Assembly (NCBI GenBank): GCA_036426205.1
Contig: CM071569.1
Location: 4,652,876-4,716,875, forward strand
Length of the DNA: 64,000 bases
Source of the DNA: Ascaphus truei
Taxonomy: Eukaryota > Chordata > Amphibia > Anura > Ascaphidae
Reading direction: 5' to 3'
The notes under the pieces were generated by a model. It worked only from the letters and a program-made list of their open reading frames with translations, ran no database searches and was not told the origin of the DNA. The position numbers were made by a program, and so were the translations under genes. Of this stretch, positions 44,301 through 55,714 are shown piece by piece; the first letter of the stretch is position 1, and every line of letters starts with the position of its first letter.

Positions 44301-44304
44301 GTTG

Positions 44305-44550
44305 GGGATATCGAATCGGCGCCTTAAATGTCCCATGGGCCAATAGGAAGCCGTGATGTCATCCCTTGTGTCTTCCTATTGGCCTGCTTCACCAGGACCT
44401 TTAAAGTACAGAGAGATACCTGCATTCCCTACAGAGGTAAGTATCTCAGGGAGCAGGGGGTCCCCCCAGAACTGAAATCAACGTGGTTCAGACCCCCTGC
44501 TACTATCCTATGTTAGAAAAACCCATGTTGCTTGGGCTGCCCCTTTAATC
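44305..44550. repeat. Dispersed repeat family A, copy
   Basis: Stem 'GGCCAATAGGAAGCC' at 44338-44352 against 'TCTTCCTATTGGCC' at 44371-44384, then 'GAGGTAAGTATCTCAGGGAG', 'CAGGGGGTCC' and 'GGTTCAGACCCCCTGC'. Confidence 0.65.
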
Positions 44551-44559
44551 CATTGGCTT

Positions 44560-45060
44560 TTTCACGTATAAATGAAAGAACGTTTTTTTTAAAACACAAT
44601 TCTTTTTTTTTTCTTCACAAACATGTTGTGATTTCCCCGATTTAAATGAGTGTGCCTTTTGTTAATAAAAAGTAATTAAGCTTCAATGGCAGGTAATTAT
44701 TTGTGAAGGGAAAAAACAACCCGGTATGTTGGTTCAGTGAGAGATCGTCAGAGTGGTTTTTAATTGGGCATCATCTCTTCTGTTTGGGTTTGAAGGCTCG
44801 GCGCAGGATAAACACTGTCTTACATTCAGATCATTTGCAAGGCCGTGTGTCTGAAGGCAGTCGCTTCACTCAACCTTGTTTCATTGAAAGGGTTCCACGA
44901 GCCAGCTTGGTTAGACTATTTAACAGGCGAGAGCATTTCTCTCTTGCTATCAAAGAATTCAAAATGTCCTCGTACGAGATTATTCTGGGAAACAAAAATA
45001 TTGGCTTTTATTTTACCATCTTTTAATTGTAATATAAGCTTCTCACTGCGAGTATTTTAC
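44560..45060. other. Candidate conserved non-coding element
   Basis: Words such as 'GTTAATAAAAAGTAATTAAG', 'GGCAGGTAATTATTTG' and 'AATTGTAATATAAGC' in unique-looking DNA. Two overlapping ORFs (44703-45026, 44845-45096) have no domain. Composition judgement only. Confidence 0.18.
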
Positions 45061-45109
45061 CACGGCTTAAATAAAAATGACACGTTCCCAATTTAGGCGT
45101 TACCTACGG

Positions 45110-45387
45110 CAGGGGTGCTCATCTCCAGTCTTCAAGACCCCCCAGGTTTTCAGGATATCCCTGCTTCAGCACAGGTGGCTCAAGTAGTGCCTCAGTCGAA
45201 GACTGAGCCACTGATTGAGTCTCCTGTGCTGAAGCAGGGATATCCTTAAAACCTTGACTTGTTGAGGGGGTCTTGAGGACTGGAGGTGGCCAGTCAAAGA
45301 CTGAGCCACTGATTGAGACACCTGTGCTGAAGCAGGGATATCCTGAAAACCTGACCTGTTGGTGACGCTTGGAGTTGTCCACCCCTG
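45110..45387. mobile_element. Family H hAT MITE, one-and-a-half copy
   Basis: A complete palindromic copy (to about 45290) is followed by a second right arm ('AGACTGAGCCACTGATTGAG', 'GAAAACCTGACCTGTTGGTG', 'CACCCCTG'). This suggests unequal exchange or nested insertion. Confidence 0.75.
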
Positions 45388-45389
45388 AT

Positions 45390-45700
45390 AATGCGATGAA
45401 TTACTTTACTACAAATATTCCGTTTGCATTAATGGGAAAGGGAAATATATGCTAACATGACATAATAATTCTTGACACCAACATTAAATAATATACAGTT
45501 CAGATGTATGGCACGTTAAAATAAATAGGCAGTGTAGGTGAAGAGAGTAGCCACGGTTATTTAATTCCATAACGATTACATACTGTACATAAGGCCCTTT
45601 ATTTAAGCAGTACTAAGCCGCAAATGACCTCATGACTGTGAGGTGCAAAAAGGTGTGTTCCAAGTTGAATGCATACCATCTTTTCTTTACATGGGTGAGA
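45390..45700. other. No gene seen
   Basis: AT-rich interval between two hAT MITEs. Confidence 0.4.
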
Positions 45701-45707
45701 AACATGG

Positions 45708-45920
45708 GGTTTCCAGGGCCGAACCCCACAGGTCAGGTTTTCATGATATCCCAGCAGCACAGGTGGCTCAATCAGAGGCTCAGTCAAAGACTGAGCCTCT
45801 GATTGAGCCATCTGTGCTGAAGCAGGGACTGATTTAGCCACCAGTGCTGAAGCAGGGATAACCTGAAAACATTTCCTGTGGGGGGGGGGGGGCTTAAGGA
45901 CTGGACTTGAGCACACCTGC
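45708..45920. mobile_element. Family H hAT MITE, rearranged copy
   Basis: 'CAGGTCAGGTTTTCATGATA', 'CAATCAGAGGCTCAGTC' and an extra 'CCACCAGTGCTGAAGCAGGG' block, then a G-run (45880-45892). Confidence 0.7.
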
Positions 45921-45924
45921 TCTA

Positions 45925-46265
45925 GCCTTCAATCTGAACCCCTTCATTGCATCTGCATCGCCCCAAAGGCGGACAGCCTTTTGGCACATTCGAAGGGTAG
46001 CTAAAGGGCGTGAGCGTTTGCTGCCATTCGCTGATGTTAAAGCTTCTCTATTTCAATCTGAAACTCACAAGCCCTTTATCCCCTGTACTCAATTGTCCAA
46101 CTCTATCTGTCCATGAATTGCCTGTGAATTGACTGTATAACCTCTGTGCTTTTAATGTAACCGTGTATTGTTATAACTCTGTGCCCAGGACATACTTGAA
46201 AACGAGAGGTAACTCTCACTGCCTTACTTCCTGGTAAAACATTTTTATAAATACAATAACAAATA
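45925..46265 (+). mobile_element. LINE 3' end with shared tail
   Basis: The right part, 'TGTGCCCAGGACATACTTGA' and 'CTTCCTGGTAAAACATTTTT', matches the tails at 22.6 and 42.7 kb. The left part (45930-46110) may be the end of a coding region; its frame is not recognisable. Confidence 0.6.
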
Positions 46266-46269
46266 GTGT

Positions 46270-47190
46270 ACCTATGTCCATGTGCCAAGCGTTGGAGGGT
46301 CTATCTTGACATAATGTTCTAATGATGACTCTGGGAACCTGATGGTGTACCGATGGCCTCTTATTCCTTTCTCGCAACAACACGAAAATGGAATTGAAAA
46401 GGCTACGGTTGAAGGGTATATATCTACATAATCTACAGCTCTTGGATGTATTATTGTGTAAGTGATTTGTAGGCACATATTGTTGACATTGCAAAGGTCA
46501 GAACTTACAGTATTTACACCCCCTTGTAGGGATTTTGCCACAGGGACAGTCTTACAGTTTAGGAGTCCTTCAAGCCTATAGCTATCCCCAGCATGCACTT
46601 CCCTTCTGTAACTAGAAAAGCTTCTAAAAGATAAATATTCCATTTACAATGGCTAAGGGAAATATGTAATAACTTAATTGGGACATTGTGACCGTTGGTT
46701 TTATATAGGGTGAATATACGGTAATGACAATTACAAGCAAGCAATGAATGTTTATACTATAATGACTGTATTTACACTTATAAGCACAGTGTAATGAGGG
46801 ACACTTCATGTAAGGCAATATCAGTGTGTTTAATATCAAAATTATTCTGTCCCCGGTTGATAATTGCTCTTTATAACTTCATTTGCTTGAAAAACATGCA
46901 CTGGCAAATTGTCTAGTTAAGTGGTGGGGTGGACCTTCATTAACGATGGTTTGCAGAGGAGATATGCTTATTTTATCTCTGTGTAGGAGGAATGAAGACC
47001 AATATATTTGAAATGACAGCGCCGAGATGTGCGAACATGCAACAGTTCACTTTGCACAAAATCCTTAACTGAATACTGCCGTCGGCTAAGGTTTTACAAT
47101 TCCTGCATTGGCAATTGTCCTTTATTCTTATGTAGCGCTGACATATGTCATTACAGTTTAAGCACTATAACCCTTTTATGAATGGGAATT
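46270..47190. other. No gene seen
   Basis: AT-rich unique-looking DNA. Minus-strand ORFs (46216-46839) overlap each other in different frames with no domain. Confidence 0.4.
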
Positions 47191-47195
47191 TGTTT

Positions 47196-47224
47196 GTATG
47201 TATGTATGTATGTATGTATGTATA
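47196..47224. repeat. (TATG)n microsatellite
   Basis: Short TATG array. Confidence 0.85.
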
Positions 47225-47239
47225 CTGAATGTATATAAA

Positions 47240-47612
47240 AATTTCAACTCAGAATGATAAGACTCTTTGACACCAAAACAAGAGGCCTTAATGCGGATAT
47301 GGGGTTTCTCACACTATCACAATTGTTTGTAATTATCCTGCCTACCTCTGTACCAATGTTCTTATCCACACCTCCCCCCCCCCGCCCTACAGCATCCCCT
47401 TCCCCCTCAATGCTGTTCTTTTCTCACCCTACCTTATGTACATCTCTGTTTTTCCCCCTGCTTTCCTAACCTCTGTTTTAGCCATAAATTCCTTTGTAAA
47501 TCAGTATTGCGGACCTGAGGAAGAGAGGAGAACTCTCGAAAGCTTGTCCTATGGCATACATTGTTAGTCCAAATAAATAAGGTATCACCTAAAACTGAAG
47601 TACTCATTTATT
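47240..47612 (+). repeat. CGAAAGCTTGT...CCAAATAAA tail, intact copy
   Basis: A C/T-rich lead (47360-47460), then 'GAACTCTCGAAAGCTTGTCC', 'ATTGTTAGTCCAAATAAATA' and 'GGTATCACCTAAAACTGAAG'. It is the intact reference for the split copy at 30.1/31.3 kb. Confidence 0.6.
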
Positions 47613-47616
47613 CTGC

Positions 47617-47698
<82 letters not shown>
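47617..47698. repeat. (GATA)n microsatellite, ~20 units
   Basis: Pure GATA array of about 80 bp directly after the retroelement tail, possibly grown from its 3' end. Confidence 0.95.
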
Positions 47699-47835
47699 AT
47701 ATTACACATACAGTATATATAATGCATACATATTAACAATTTATTATTATACAAATGATTATCGTACATTTGTGCTTGGTACCTCTTCTGAAACCTATCA
47801 TATCAATAGTTTTATTTCCCTTTTCTTTTTTATAG

Positions 47836-47922
47836 TTGAGTTTTTTATTAGACGAACATGGAGATGATACTAAGCGTTTCTTATGCATGAGTTTTAGAGG
47901 CTACAAAAGGTCTCTTCCGTAA
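47836..47922 (+). CDS. Candidate terminal coding exon, gene unknown
   Basis: 'TTTCCCTTTTCTTTTTTATAG' provides a good acceptor ending at 47835. One frame is open from the first base: 28 codons, starting LSFLLDEHGDDTKRFLCMSF and ending RGYKRSLP, then TAA. The other frames stop at once or within 11 codons. AATAAA signals follow at 47954-47959 and 47982-47987, giving a short 3' UTR. Phase 0 fits the candidate exon at 26976-27029. The peptide is mixed-charge and protein-like but I cannot name the family. Confidence 0.3.
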   Translation: MSFLLDEHGDDTKRFLCMSFRGYKRSLP

Positions 47923-47924
47923 AT

Positions 47925-48185
47925 CCGTTTTTTTGCAAGTCAGTAAAATATAAAATAAACGTTGCTGTGTTTTCTATAAATAATAAACTTCTTTTCTTAA
48001 TACATCAGTGGTTTTACTCTGGCCCCTGGGTCCCGCAACGCTCGTATTTGCTCTCAGAACTGTTTCCTTTGTGTGCCTGTGACAATGCTTTTTAAATATA
48101 AAAAGATATATTGTGTTATCAGGTTTTGTGTTGGTACCAGTTCTTTCCAGGCTGAATGTATTGATGTAGAGATATGGTCATATGG
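47925..48185. other. Possible 3' UTR then unique DNA
   Basis: Carries the two AATAAA signals of the terminal exon candidate; nothing else recognised. Confidence 0.3.
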
Positions 48186-48194
48186 TCAGCTTTA

Positions 48195-48555
48195 CAGGGC
48201 CGGCTGGTAACATTGCAGGGCTCGATGAAGACGTGGTGCGGGGGCTCTTACCTTCTCCATCGTCATCTCTTCCTGCAGGGTCCCTCACCATGGAGCCGCC
48301 ACGTCAAATGGAGTCACGTTGCCATGGCAACGGGACATGATGGCGCCACGTGGCGTCACAACGCAACACCACTGGACGTCACGGCTCCATGATGAGGGAC
48401 CCTGCAGGAACAGATGGAGAAGGTAAGAGAGTTACAGAGACCCCGCGATCTCCCCCAGCAATCAGTTTAACTGTCGTGGGGGAACAGCGTGGGGCCTCTG
48501 TAACCGCAGGGCTCGGGGCAGTGACAGCGACGGCACCTCCATCACGCCGGCCCTG
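48195..48555. mobile_element. Non-autonomous hAT-like element with CAGGGCCGGC ends
   Basis: CAGGGCCGGC at the left and GCCGGCCCTG at the right, with inverted inner arms ('CCTGCAGGGTCCCTCACCAT' / 'GATGAGGGACCCTGCAGG') and a CpG-rich centre (GCCACGTCA, CCATGGCAACGGG). Flanks do not match. No transposase. Confidence 0.65.
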
Positions 48556-48679
48556 CCTTCTCATAACACAGAATATCGTCAAATCGGTAGGACTCAAGGC
48601 AGTGATAACGCAGAATATCACAGAATACCCCATCATAACACCCGCTACATCTGTAATGCAATGTAGGGGATCAGTGTAA

Positions 48680-50825
48680 TACAAGGTTTTCTGCAGATTA
48701 TTCAGAGCTGTGAAGAGTCCAATGAGAAATGCCTGGCTCGAAGAACTTTCTATCGCTGTTCAAACAAGGAGAGCTAAACGCCCATATTTTCTAAGCAGTA
48801 GTGTGCCAAAAGAAAGGCCTCTTCCGATAGCACCCCCTGATCGGGGGAAACTTCTATTGAGGTCAATGGTAGTGTTAGGCTCCCTACTCTGATGCGTGAG
48901 ACTGGTCCTCACACATGCGTGAGATGTACGTGGAATCTGCCTGGGTTCCCTCCTCACCTCAGAATCAGAAGATCCTGGCCTGCAGAGCCAGGAGAAGCGA
49001 GGCTGCCAAGGGCTGGGGAGATGACATTAGGAGGCGCAGTAAGTCTGTTAGAGCCCCACAAGAAATAATATACAGGCAAACAACTCACAGCCTGCATCAT
49101 AGAGGGTGAAGTACCATGGGCTTTAAGCATGCAGATTAAATGTTACAACATTTTTATTAACATTAATTGTAGTATATGGATGACAGGTTATACAGCAGGA
49201 TCTGCTTCCAATGCCTGGTGCAAAGAGCTTTCTACCTCTGTAAGGAGAGATAAACGCTCATGTTTACTAAGCAGTGGTATACCATAAGACGGGGCTCTTC
49301 CGATTGGGGGACACTATCCCAGAAGACAATGGGAAGTCAATGGCAGTGTTAAGTAATGGACACAGTTACCTCCAAGACTAGTGGATCACAGTGGCTGAAT
49401 TCAGCAGCTCTGGGCCAAACCCGGAGACTGGTGGGAGTGACGGTCAGAGCAGGTGGAAGGTCAGGACAGGCGCCAAGGTCAAAAGGTTAAAAACAGGCCA
49501 AACTCAAGGCAGGCAGCAAACTGGAGGTCGGAACAGGCAGCAGGGCAGGCAGGTCAGAAATGGAACAGTAGAAAGGTTGAGAGAAAAACGATGAACTAAA
49601 TCGAACAGATAACAGCTTTCTTGTAAAGGAATCCAGGGGGGGGTGTCCTGGAGGCTGATAGGAAACGGGAGCAATGGCGCTATTCAGAAGAAATGGAGCT
49701 ACCCAGGAGCAGGTTCAACTCGTTGCCTGATCCACTGCCTTGGAGAGCTGAGGTTGTGGGTTCCCTAAAGACCTGGCAGGGAGTTTTTTTTTTAGTGAAT
49801 AACCCTTATGTGTGTGTTTAATCCGATGCATCTTTCATAAAGTTTTTATTTAAAAAAAAAGGATGTTCATGATGTCACGTTTGAATGTCTTGGGAAATGT
49901 TACACGTCTGAGAATATTATGCACTGGGTTCTACAAAAGACAGGTAGCAATAGGTTATTTACAGGTGTATTATGTAGACATGTACTGTAATTAAGAACAT
50001 CCAAGTGAAGTATCAGGGAATCAACGAAAAAAATACCATAAACAGTGTTTACCAAACGTATCAAAGAGTGTAGGTCAAATTTATATATTCGTGGAAAAAT
50101 AAGTGTCGACAGCGCTAATGCTAAAAATAATAATATTAATAATATTATAGTAACTACTACAAACTTTAACTTAAATGTGAGGCTGCCTAGGCAAACAATG
50201 ACCAACACAGATCAAACAAACGTCACAATAAAAAACAAACAGCTGGCGCCTAGAATAAAATATAATGTCCCAGTGAATAAATTCTGACCAAATGAAGAGT
50301 CTAATCACGGATATCAAACAGTCCTGAGAAGGATCTTGACTGAAGTCTCACAGCACAGACAAACAGACATAAAAGACATAAAAGACAAAGAGAGAGATCA
50401 TAGTGTAATCCTGATAAATAAACCATAAAAACTCAAACACATACAAAGAATAACCAAACAGCTATTACAATTCAATAAAACAATGTAGATAAATGAATAA
50501 AAAGACAAACAATTGCCTAATGAGGCTTGGAACATAGGCTGAACGAATCCATCCAGTAGGGGTAAAATTAAAATCCTACTTACAGCAAAGCTGAATATAC
50601 AAGCCCATAGAACAGATCTCCTTCCTCCCCAGGCGTAGAGACCTCTGCAGAGGACGCCACACGGATCCTCCGGAGCTGTGCGCTGCTCCGACAACCACCG
50701 CCGCCGTGCTCACAGACCGCTGGTCACGCGGTGAGCTGATAAGGTCACAAGACAGCGCAACAGCGCCAAAAGGTCCTGGAAGCCAATATAGCTCTTGGCA
50801 TTCAGAATGGGGGAACTTATCGCTG
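48680..50825. other. No gene; contains a diverged repeat pair
   Basis: 48728-48880 and 49213-49350 are two copies of one repeat in the same orientation ('GCCTGG', 'AAGCAGTAGTGTGCCA' / 'AAGCAGTGGTATACCA', 'CTCTTCCGATTGGGG'). Near 49430-49570 are G/A/C-rich purine words. 50560-50800 looks like a transposon fragment. No credible ORF. Confidence 0.4.
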
Positions 50826-50830
50826 ATCAC

Positions 50831-51164
<334 letters not shown>

Positions 51165-51169
51165 AAATA

Positions 51170-51495
51170 AATACTTATTTAGTGTTACTAGTTTATAAAA
51201 GTCCTTCTCTCCCTCCAGGAAAGGTATGCAGTTGAATCATTTCATGAAGTGGTTTCTTTAACCACATTTGAGAATTTCAGAACAATTTCTGAATTTCACC
51301 TCACCTGACATGAACATCGCACTGAGAAAATATATGTTTGAGCCGTGGAATATATAAAGCTCAGGCGGCCTTTCTAATATCCTCACTTCAGGCTATTCAA
51401 TAGTTAGTTAAAGCTGAAGTAAGAACGTGGGGGAAAAAGCGTGACCTAAAGAGACTCTGCACAAGTAGAAGCTTTTCGGAATACACCACATAATT
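51170..51495. other. No gene seen
   Basis: Unique-looking AT-rich DNA. Confidence 0.4.
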
Positions 51496-51499
51496 AAAT

Positions 51500-51690
51500 T
51501 TTTAAGTCAAATATATGCATAACTTTGCATAATCACGGGCAATTTAATGCATATGCTGACTGCTCTCTGCTCCTGTAGAGTGGACCAGAATACCCTTTCT
51601 TTCCTTTAATTTAATAAAGCAAGTGGACAGTTTGATTTCCATATTCATGATGCACTCAGTTAATAATTGATGTGGTGGCCTTGGGCAGGT
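51500..51690. other. Candidate conserved non-coding element
   Basis: Words 'CTTTAATTTAATAAAGC', 'TATTCATGATGCACTCAG' and 'GTTAATAATTGATG' in non-repetitive DNA. Composition judgement only. Confidence 0.18.
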
Positions 51691-51849
51691 GCTGCGGAAA
51701 AAAATCCACTTACTAGGTATCGGAGGCGAGTGAATAGATTGCTGGTTAAGTTAGAAGGGAGGGAGGTGAGTCGGGTCAGTTTAGGGAAAGACGAGAGCGT
51801 CCTGCCTTATCTTTTATCAAAAGGGAGAATAACATAAAAATAATACTAT

Positions 51850-52045
51850 ATAAGAGGCTGAAAAAGTAGCTAGGTGGCAAGAACGGGGTCTTTGAAGCAG
51901 ATGAACTTGGTCAAAATCCCAGTGTCAACTTTCCTTATGACCGTGGGCAAGGTCACCAATATTCGATTGTAAGCGTTGTACAAAATGCTACTGTATGTAC
52001 AGCACTGTGTGAACTGTCAGTGCTGTACAGTATAAGCAAAACAAA
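51850..52045 (+). mobile_element. MIR-like (CORE-SINE) copy
   Basis: 'AGCTAGGTGGCAAGAACGGG', then 'TTATGACCGTGGGCAAGGTC' and ACC resemble the MIR core. The right part 'CGATTGTAAGCGTTGTACAA' and 'GTACAGCACTGTGTGAACTG' is the SINE tail. Confidence 0.6.
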
Positions 52046-52049
52046 TACT

Positions 52050-52850
52050 AATGTTAACATATGGTTATGATCAACTCACAATTTGTAAGGATGTTATCAT
52101 TATGGGGAAAGCCCTTCAAGAGCTGTTGTGCAAGTTATAAAAGTTGCCGAACGATAATCAGTGAGTATGTGCATAGGATGAGTTTGTTTTGTGAATTGAG
52201 ATCATGGACACATTGCAGTGTTTAACCTGATAAGAGAGCAAAGCTGCCACAATCACTGATTGCAGAATGGGGTCAGCCAGTTCTCGTGGTGGCTCACCGT
52301 TGATGACTCTCTTCTTCATGAAGTTCCAAACTGCAGCTCCTTCAGAATAGTTACAGCATCTTAGGAGAGGGAATAGCATAGTATGGGGCTTTGCCGCAAT
52401 CCCAAACATCTTTGTGTATGTTCTGGAAGCTAGTTGTGTGCTTGACTGCTACACTGTTTATTTATTTTTCAGTGACCCCCATAAGGAACTGCACATATGC
52501 AAGGATGTCAATGTATATGTGTATGCATGTCAATGTATATGTGTATGCATGTAATGCTGTATGTGTCTGTACATGTAATGCTGTATGGGTCTGGGAATGG
52601 GTGCATTAGTGTCTATTAATATTACAGCACTGACAAACTCCATATCATGATAATGATGATAACATATCCATATCAAACTCCATATCATCATGACATTGTT
52701 GTCCATTCCTGGCTCTTCAAGTTGCAATTTCCCATAGTAACGCAGGACAAATTTGAACAAAATGAACTTGAATTAGAAAAGGACTTGATCAAAATCTCAG
52801 TCATCAACCAACATATTACACAAAGCAGTCCAATGGGGAATTAAAAACTA
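52050..52850. other. No gene seen
   Basis: Contains a short duplicated (CATGTCAATGTATATGTGTA)-like stretch at 52505-52560 and repeated 'CATATCATGATAATGATG'-type words at 52640-52690. No credible exon. Confidence 0.4.
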
Positions 52851-52852
52851 TC

Positions 52853-52922
52853 AATCTATCTATCTATCTAATCTAGTGTGTCTATCTATCGTGTCTATCG
52901 TATCTACAGTATCTATCTATAG
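52853..52922. repeat. (TATC)n, left part of an interrupted array
   Basis: TATC/TACAGTATC words that continue at 54379-54570 on the other side of a hAT insertion. Confidence 0.85.
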
Positions 52923-54216
52923 CAGCGTTTCCCAAATGGTGGGTCGCGACCCGGCACCGGGCCACGGCACCAAAATTGCCGGGTCGCAGCGAGGCTGGCC
53001 GGCGGTGTCTCCCATCCCCCCCGCTCAAGTTAAAAATACAATGGCGGCGATTCCCCCCGCGGTCCTACGCGCTTGCGCAGGGCCCGCTCCCTTCCTCCCC
53101 CCCGCTCCCAACGTGGGACGGAGGAGGAAGTACCAGCTCCTCTGCGGCCTGCTTCCCCCCGCGGCCAGCTTCCCGAGCTCCCCTCCCGAGCTCACCTCCC
53201 GAGCCCACCTCCCGTGCCCCCAAGCCCACCTCCCGTCCCGGGCAGCAGGGGATATCGGGGGCAGCAGGGGATATCGGGGTCAGCAGGGGAAAGCGTCCGG
53301 CGGCAAGGTAAGTCACCCCATCCAGTCACTGCCTCCCACCCAAGTGTCCCTGGCCCCCCTCCCACCCACCCAAGTGTCCCTGGCCCCCCTCCCACCCACG
53401 TTCCCTGGCCCCCTCCCCACCCACCCAAGTGTTCCCTGGCCCCCCCCACACAAGTGTCCCGCCCCCCCTCCACCACCCAAGTGTCCCTGGCCCCTCCCCC
53501 CACCCAAGTGTTCCCCTGGCCCCCCACCCTCCCAAGGGTCCCCTGGCCCCCTCCCACCCACCCAAGTGTTCCTGGCCCCCTCCATCCACCAAGTGTCCCT
53601 GCCCCCTCCTCCCACCCAGTGTCCATGTGGCCCCCCTCCACCCACCAAGTGTCCCCTGGTCCCCTCCCACCCACCCACCAGTTGTCCTGCCCCCTCTCCC
53701 ACCCAGTGTCCACTGGCCCCCCCTCCCACCCACCCAAGTGTCCCTGGCCCCCACCACACAGTGTCCTGGCGCCCATCCCACCCACCGCCAAGTGTCCCTG
53801 GCTCCTCCCTTCCCCCCAGGTCCCTCCCCACCACAACCGTGGCCTGGCCCCCTCTCCCACCCCCCAATGTCCTGGTCCCCCCCCTCCTCCGCACCCACCC
53901 AAGTGTCCCGCCCCATCCGGCGATCCAGCCACAGTGTCCCTGGCCCTCCTCCCCCCACCAAGTGTCCTTGGCCCGCCTCCCACCCAACCAAGTGTCCTGT
54001 TGTGTGTGGTATCAGTGTTTGTGTTGTGGTGGTGTGTGTCGCAGTGTCTCTGTTTTGTATCAGTGTCCTCTGGTTGTGTTATCAGTGTGTGTGTGTATCA
54101 GTGTGTGTGTGTGTGTGTAGCAGTGGCTGCGTGTGTCAGTGGCTGTGTGTGTGTGTATCAGTGGCTGTGTGTGTGTGTATCAGCGGCTGTGTGTGTGTCT
54201 GTGTGTGTATCAGTGG

Positions 54217-54254
<38 letters not shown>

Positions 54255-54378
54255 CAGTGGCTGTGTGTGTGTCTGTGCAGGCCCTATAGGCCAGTATAGG
54301 CGATAAAATTTTTAGTGGGTCACGAAAAAGAAGTTAAAAAATAACCGGGTCACGGAAAAAAAAGTTTGGGAAACCTTG
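52923..54378. mobile_element. hAT element, 1456 bp, perfect 8-bp target duplication, minisatellite interior
   Basis: Begins CAGCGTTTCCCAAATGG with GGGTCGCGACCCGG, ends (reverse complement) CAAGGTTTCCCAAAC. ATCTATAG flanks both sides exactly (52915-52922 and 54379-54386). The interior is a GC-rich part, then a C-rich minisatellite (53325-53997; unit about 35 bp with 'CCAAGTGTCCCTGGCCCC'), then (GT)n with TATCAGTGGC interruptions (54000-54275). ORFs up to 414 codons are proline-rich low complexity in several frames on both strands. No transposase domain. Confidence 0.9.
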
Positions 54379-54570
54379 ATCTATAGTATCTATCTACAGT
54401 ATCTATCTATAGTATCTATCTATCTATCTATCTATCTAATCTATCGCCTCTATCTATCGTCACTATCTATCGTATCTATCTATCCTATCTATCTATCATA
54501 TCTATCTATCTACAGTATCTATCTATCTACAGTATCTAACTATCTACAGTATCTATCTATCCATCCATCC
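54379..54570. repeat. (TATC)n, right part of the interrupted array
   Basis: Continuation of the TATC array with TACAGTATCTAT and CATCC interruptions. Confidence 0.85.
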
Positions 54571-54777
54571 ATCATTTCATCTCAATGTCTTGTTCAGCGC
54601 ATAGACAGAGAAAACCCTGCACCTATGCACTTTTTAAAAACTCCAAAGGTGGGGAGCAAAGAATCAATCAAATACTGTGATATACAGTATATAATAAATA
54701 TATCATCTAAAAACAAAAAGACATCTCATCTTCATACACTGTAGAGTTGGAGTACTAATTAGATAATGAATTGATTT

Positions 54778-54845
54778 TGAAGCAGAGATATCCTTAAAAT
54801 CTGACCTGTTGGTAGCTCTTGAGGACTGTAGTTGGCCACCCCTGA
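54778..54845. mobile_element. Family H hAT MITE, right-arm fragment
   Basis: 'GAAGCAGAGATATCCTTAAA', 'CTGACCTGTTGGTAGCTCTT', 'GTTGGCCACCCCTG'. The left arm is missing. Confidence 0.75.
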
Positions 54846-54849
54846 TGTA

Positions 54850-55570
54850 GTATGTCTATAGTGACAGCCCGACTTTAAAGAAACCTATTTGCCATGGCTC
54901 TGTGAATTGGGTGTCACAGGTTCGCTATTGGTTGCAATGCACAGGCAGACCTGAGCCACAGACAGTGGCATTATTGCAGAACATAGCTCAGGCTACAGCT
55001 GTATTTATAATATTGTTTTTTTATCACAAGTAAAAGTGGGGACGCCTTCATTTTCTCCTATTTCTCTTCTGGAAGCTTTTCCTTCCCACGTATAAAGAAG
55101 CAATCTATCATGTCTGTTAAGTTAGCATAAAGTACTGTTACTGCAAGCCGCAGCCAATCAGACTGCTGGGACTAGCTGTTGAAAAACAGATGTGCAATGA
55201 ATAATTGACAAACATCTCAGTTCTGGAATTGGAGGAACCTGCTCCTTTTCAGTATAATTAGATGATAACTTCAGGGTGCTTGTTGTTTTTGAGGTAATGA
55301 ATGTGTCCTAATAAATGTATCAAATTAACAACAAGCAGTCTCAATTTATAACAATTACAGTATGCATTCATTTAGAATTTGTTTCTGCTCTTTGTGGCTG
55401 AAGATTTGAAGCTCCTATTTGAAACACAGAAGCACATGTATAAAAGTGAGATCAGCAAGAAACGGTTATCATACCTAGCCTTCAATTTATCCTTTTAACT
55501 TGCAATTCCTAGACCCTAATTTATTTTAGACCACAGTTATTCTGGTACCAAGGTTATGTATTGAACAGCA
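54850..55570. other. No gene seen
   Basis: Unique-looking DNA. Confidence 0.4.
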
Positions 55571-55572
55571 GT

Positions 55573-55712
55573 TGGTCCCCGCCCTTGATCTCTGCCCCAG
55601 ATCCCTGCCCCTGACTCTGACCCAGATCTCTGCCCAAGATCCCTACCCCTGACTCTGACCCAGATCCCTACCCCTGACTCTGACCCAGATTCCTGCTCCT
55701 GATCCCCGACCT
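55573..55712. repeat. Tandem repeat, ~25-30-bp unit
   Basis: Units of 'GATCCCTACCCCTGACTCTG' plus ACCCA, with diverged versions on both sides. The minus-strand ORF here is a repeat artefact. Confidence 0.8.
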
Positions 55713-55714
55713 TC

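Noticed and set aside
52876..54299. ORFs of 286-414 codons (plus) and 221-263 codons (minus)
   Set aside because: All translate the C-rich minisatellite of a hAT element; proline-rich on one strand, glycine-rich on the other, in every frame.
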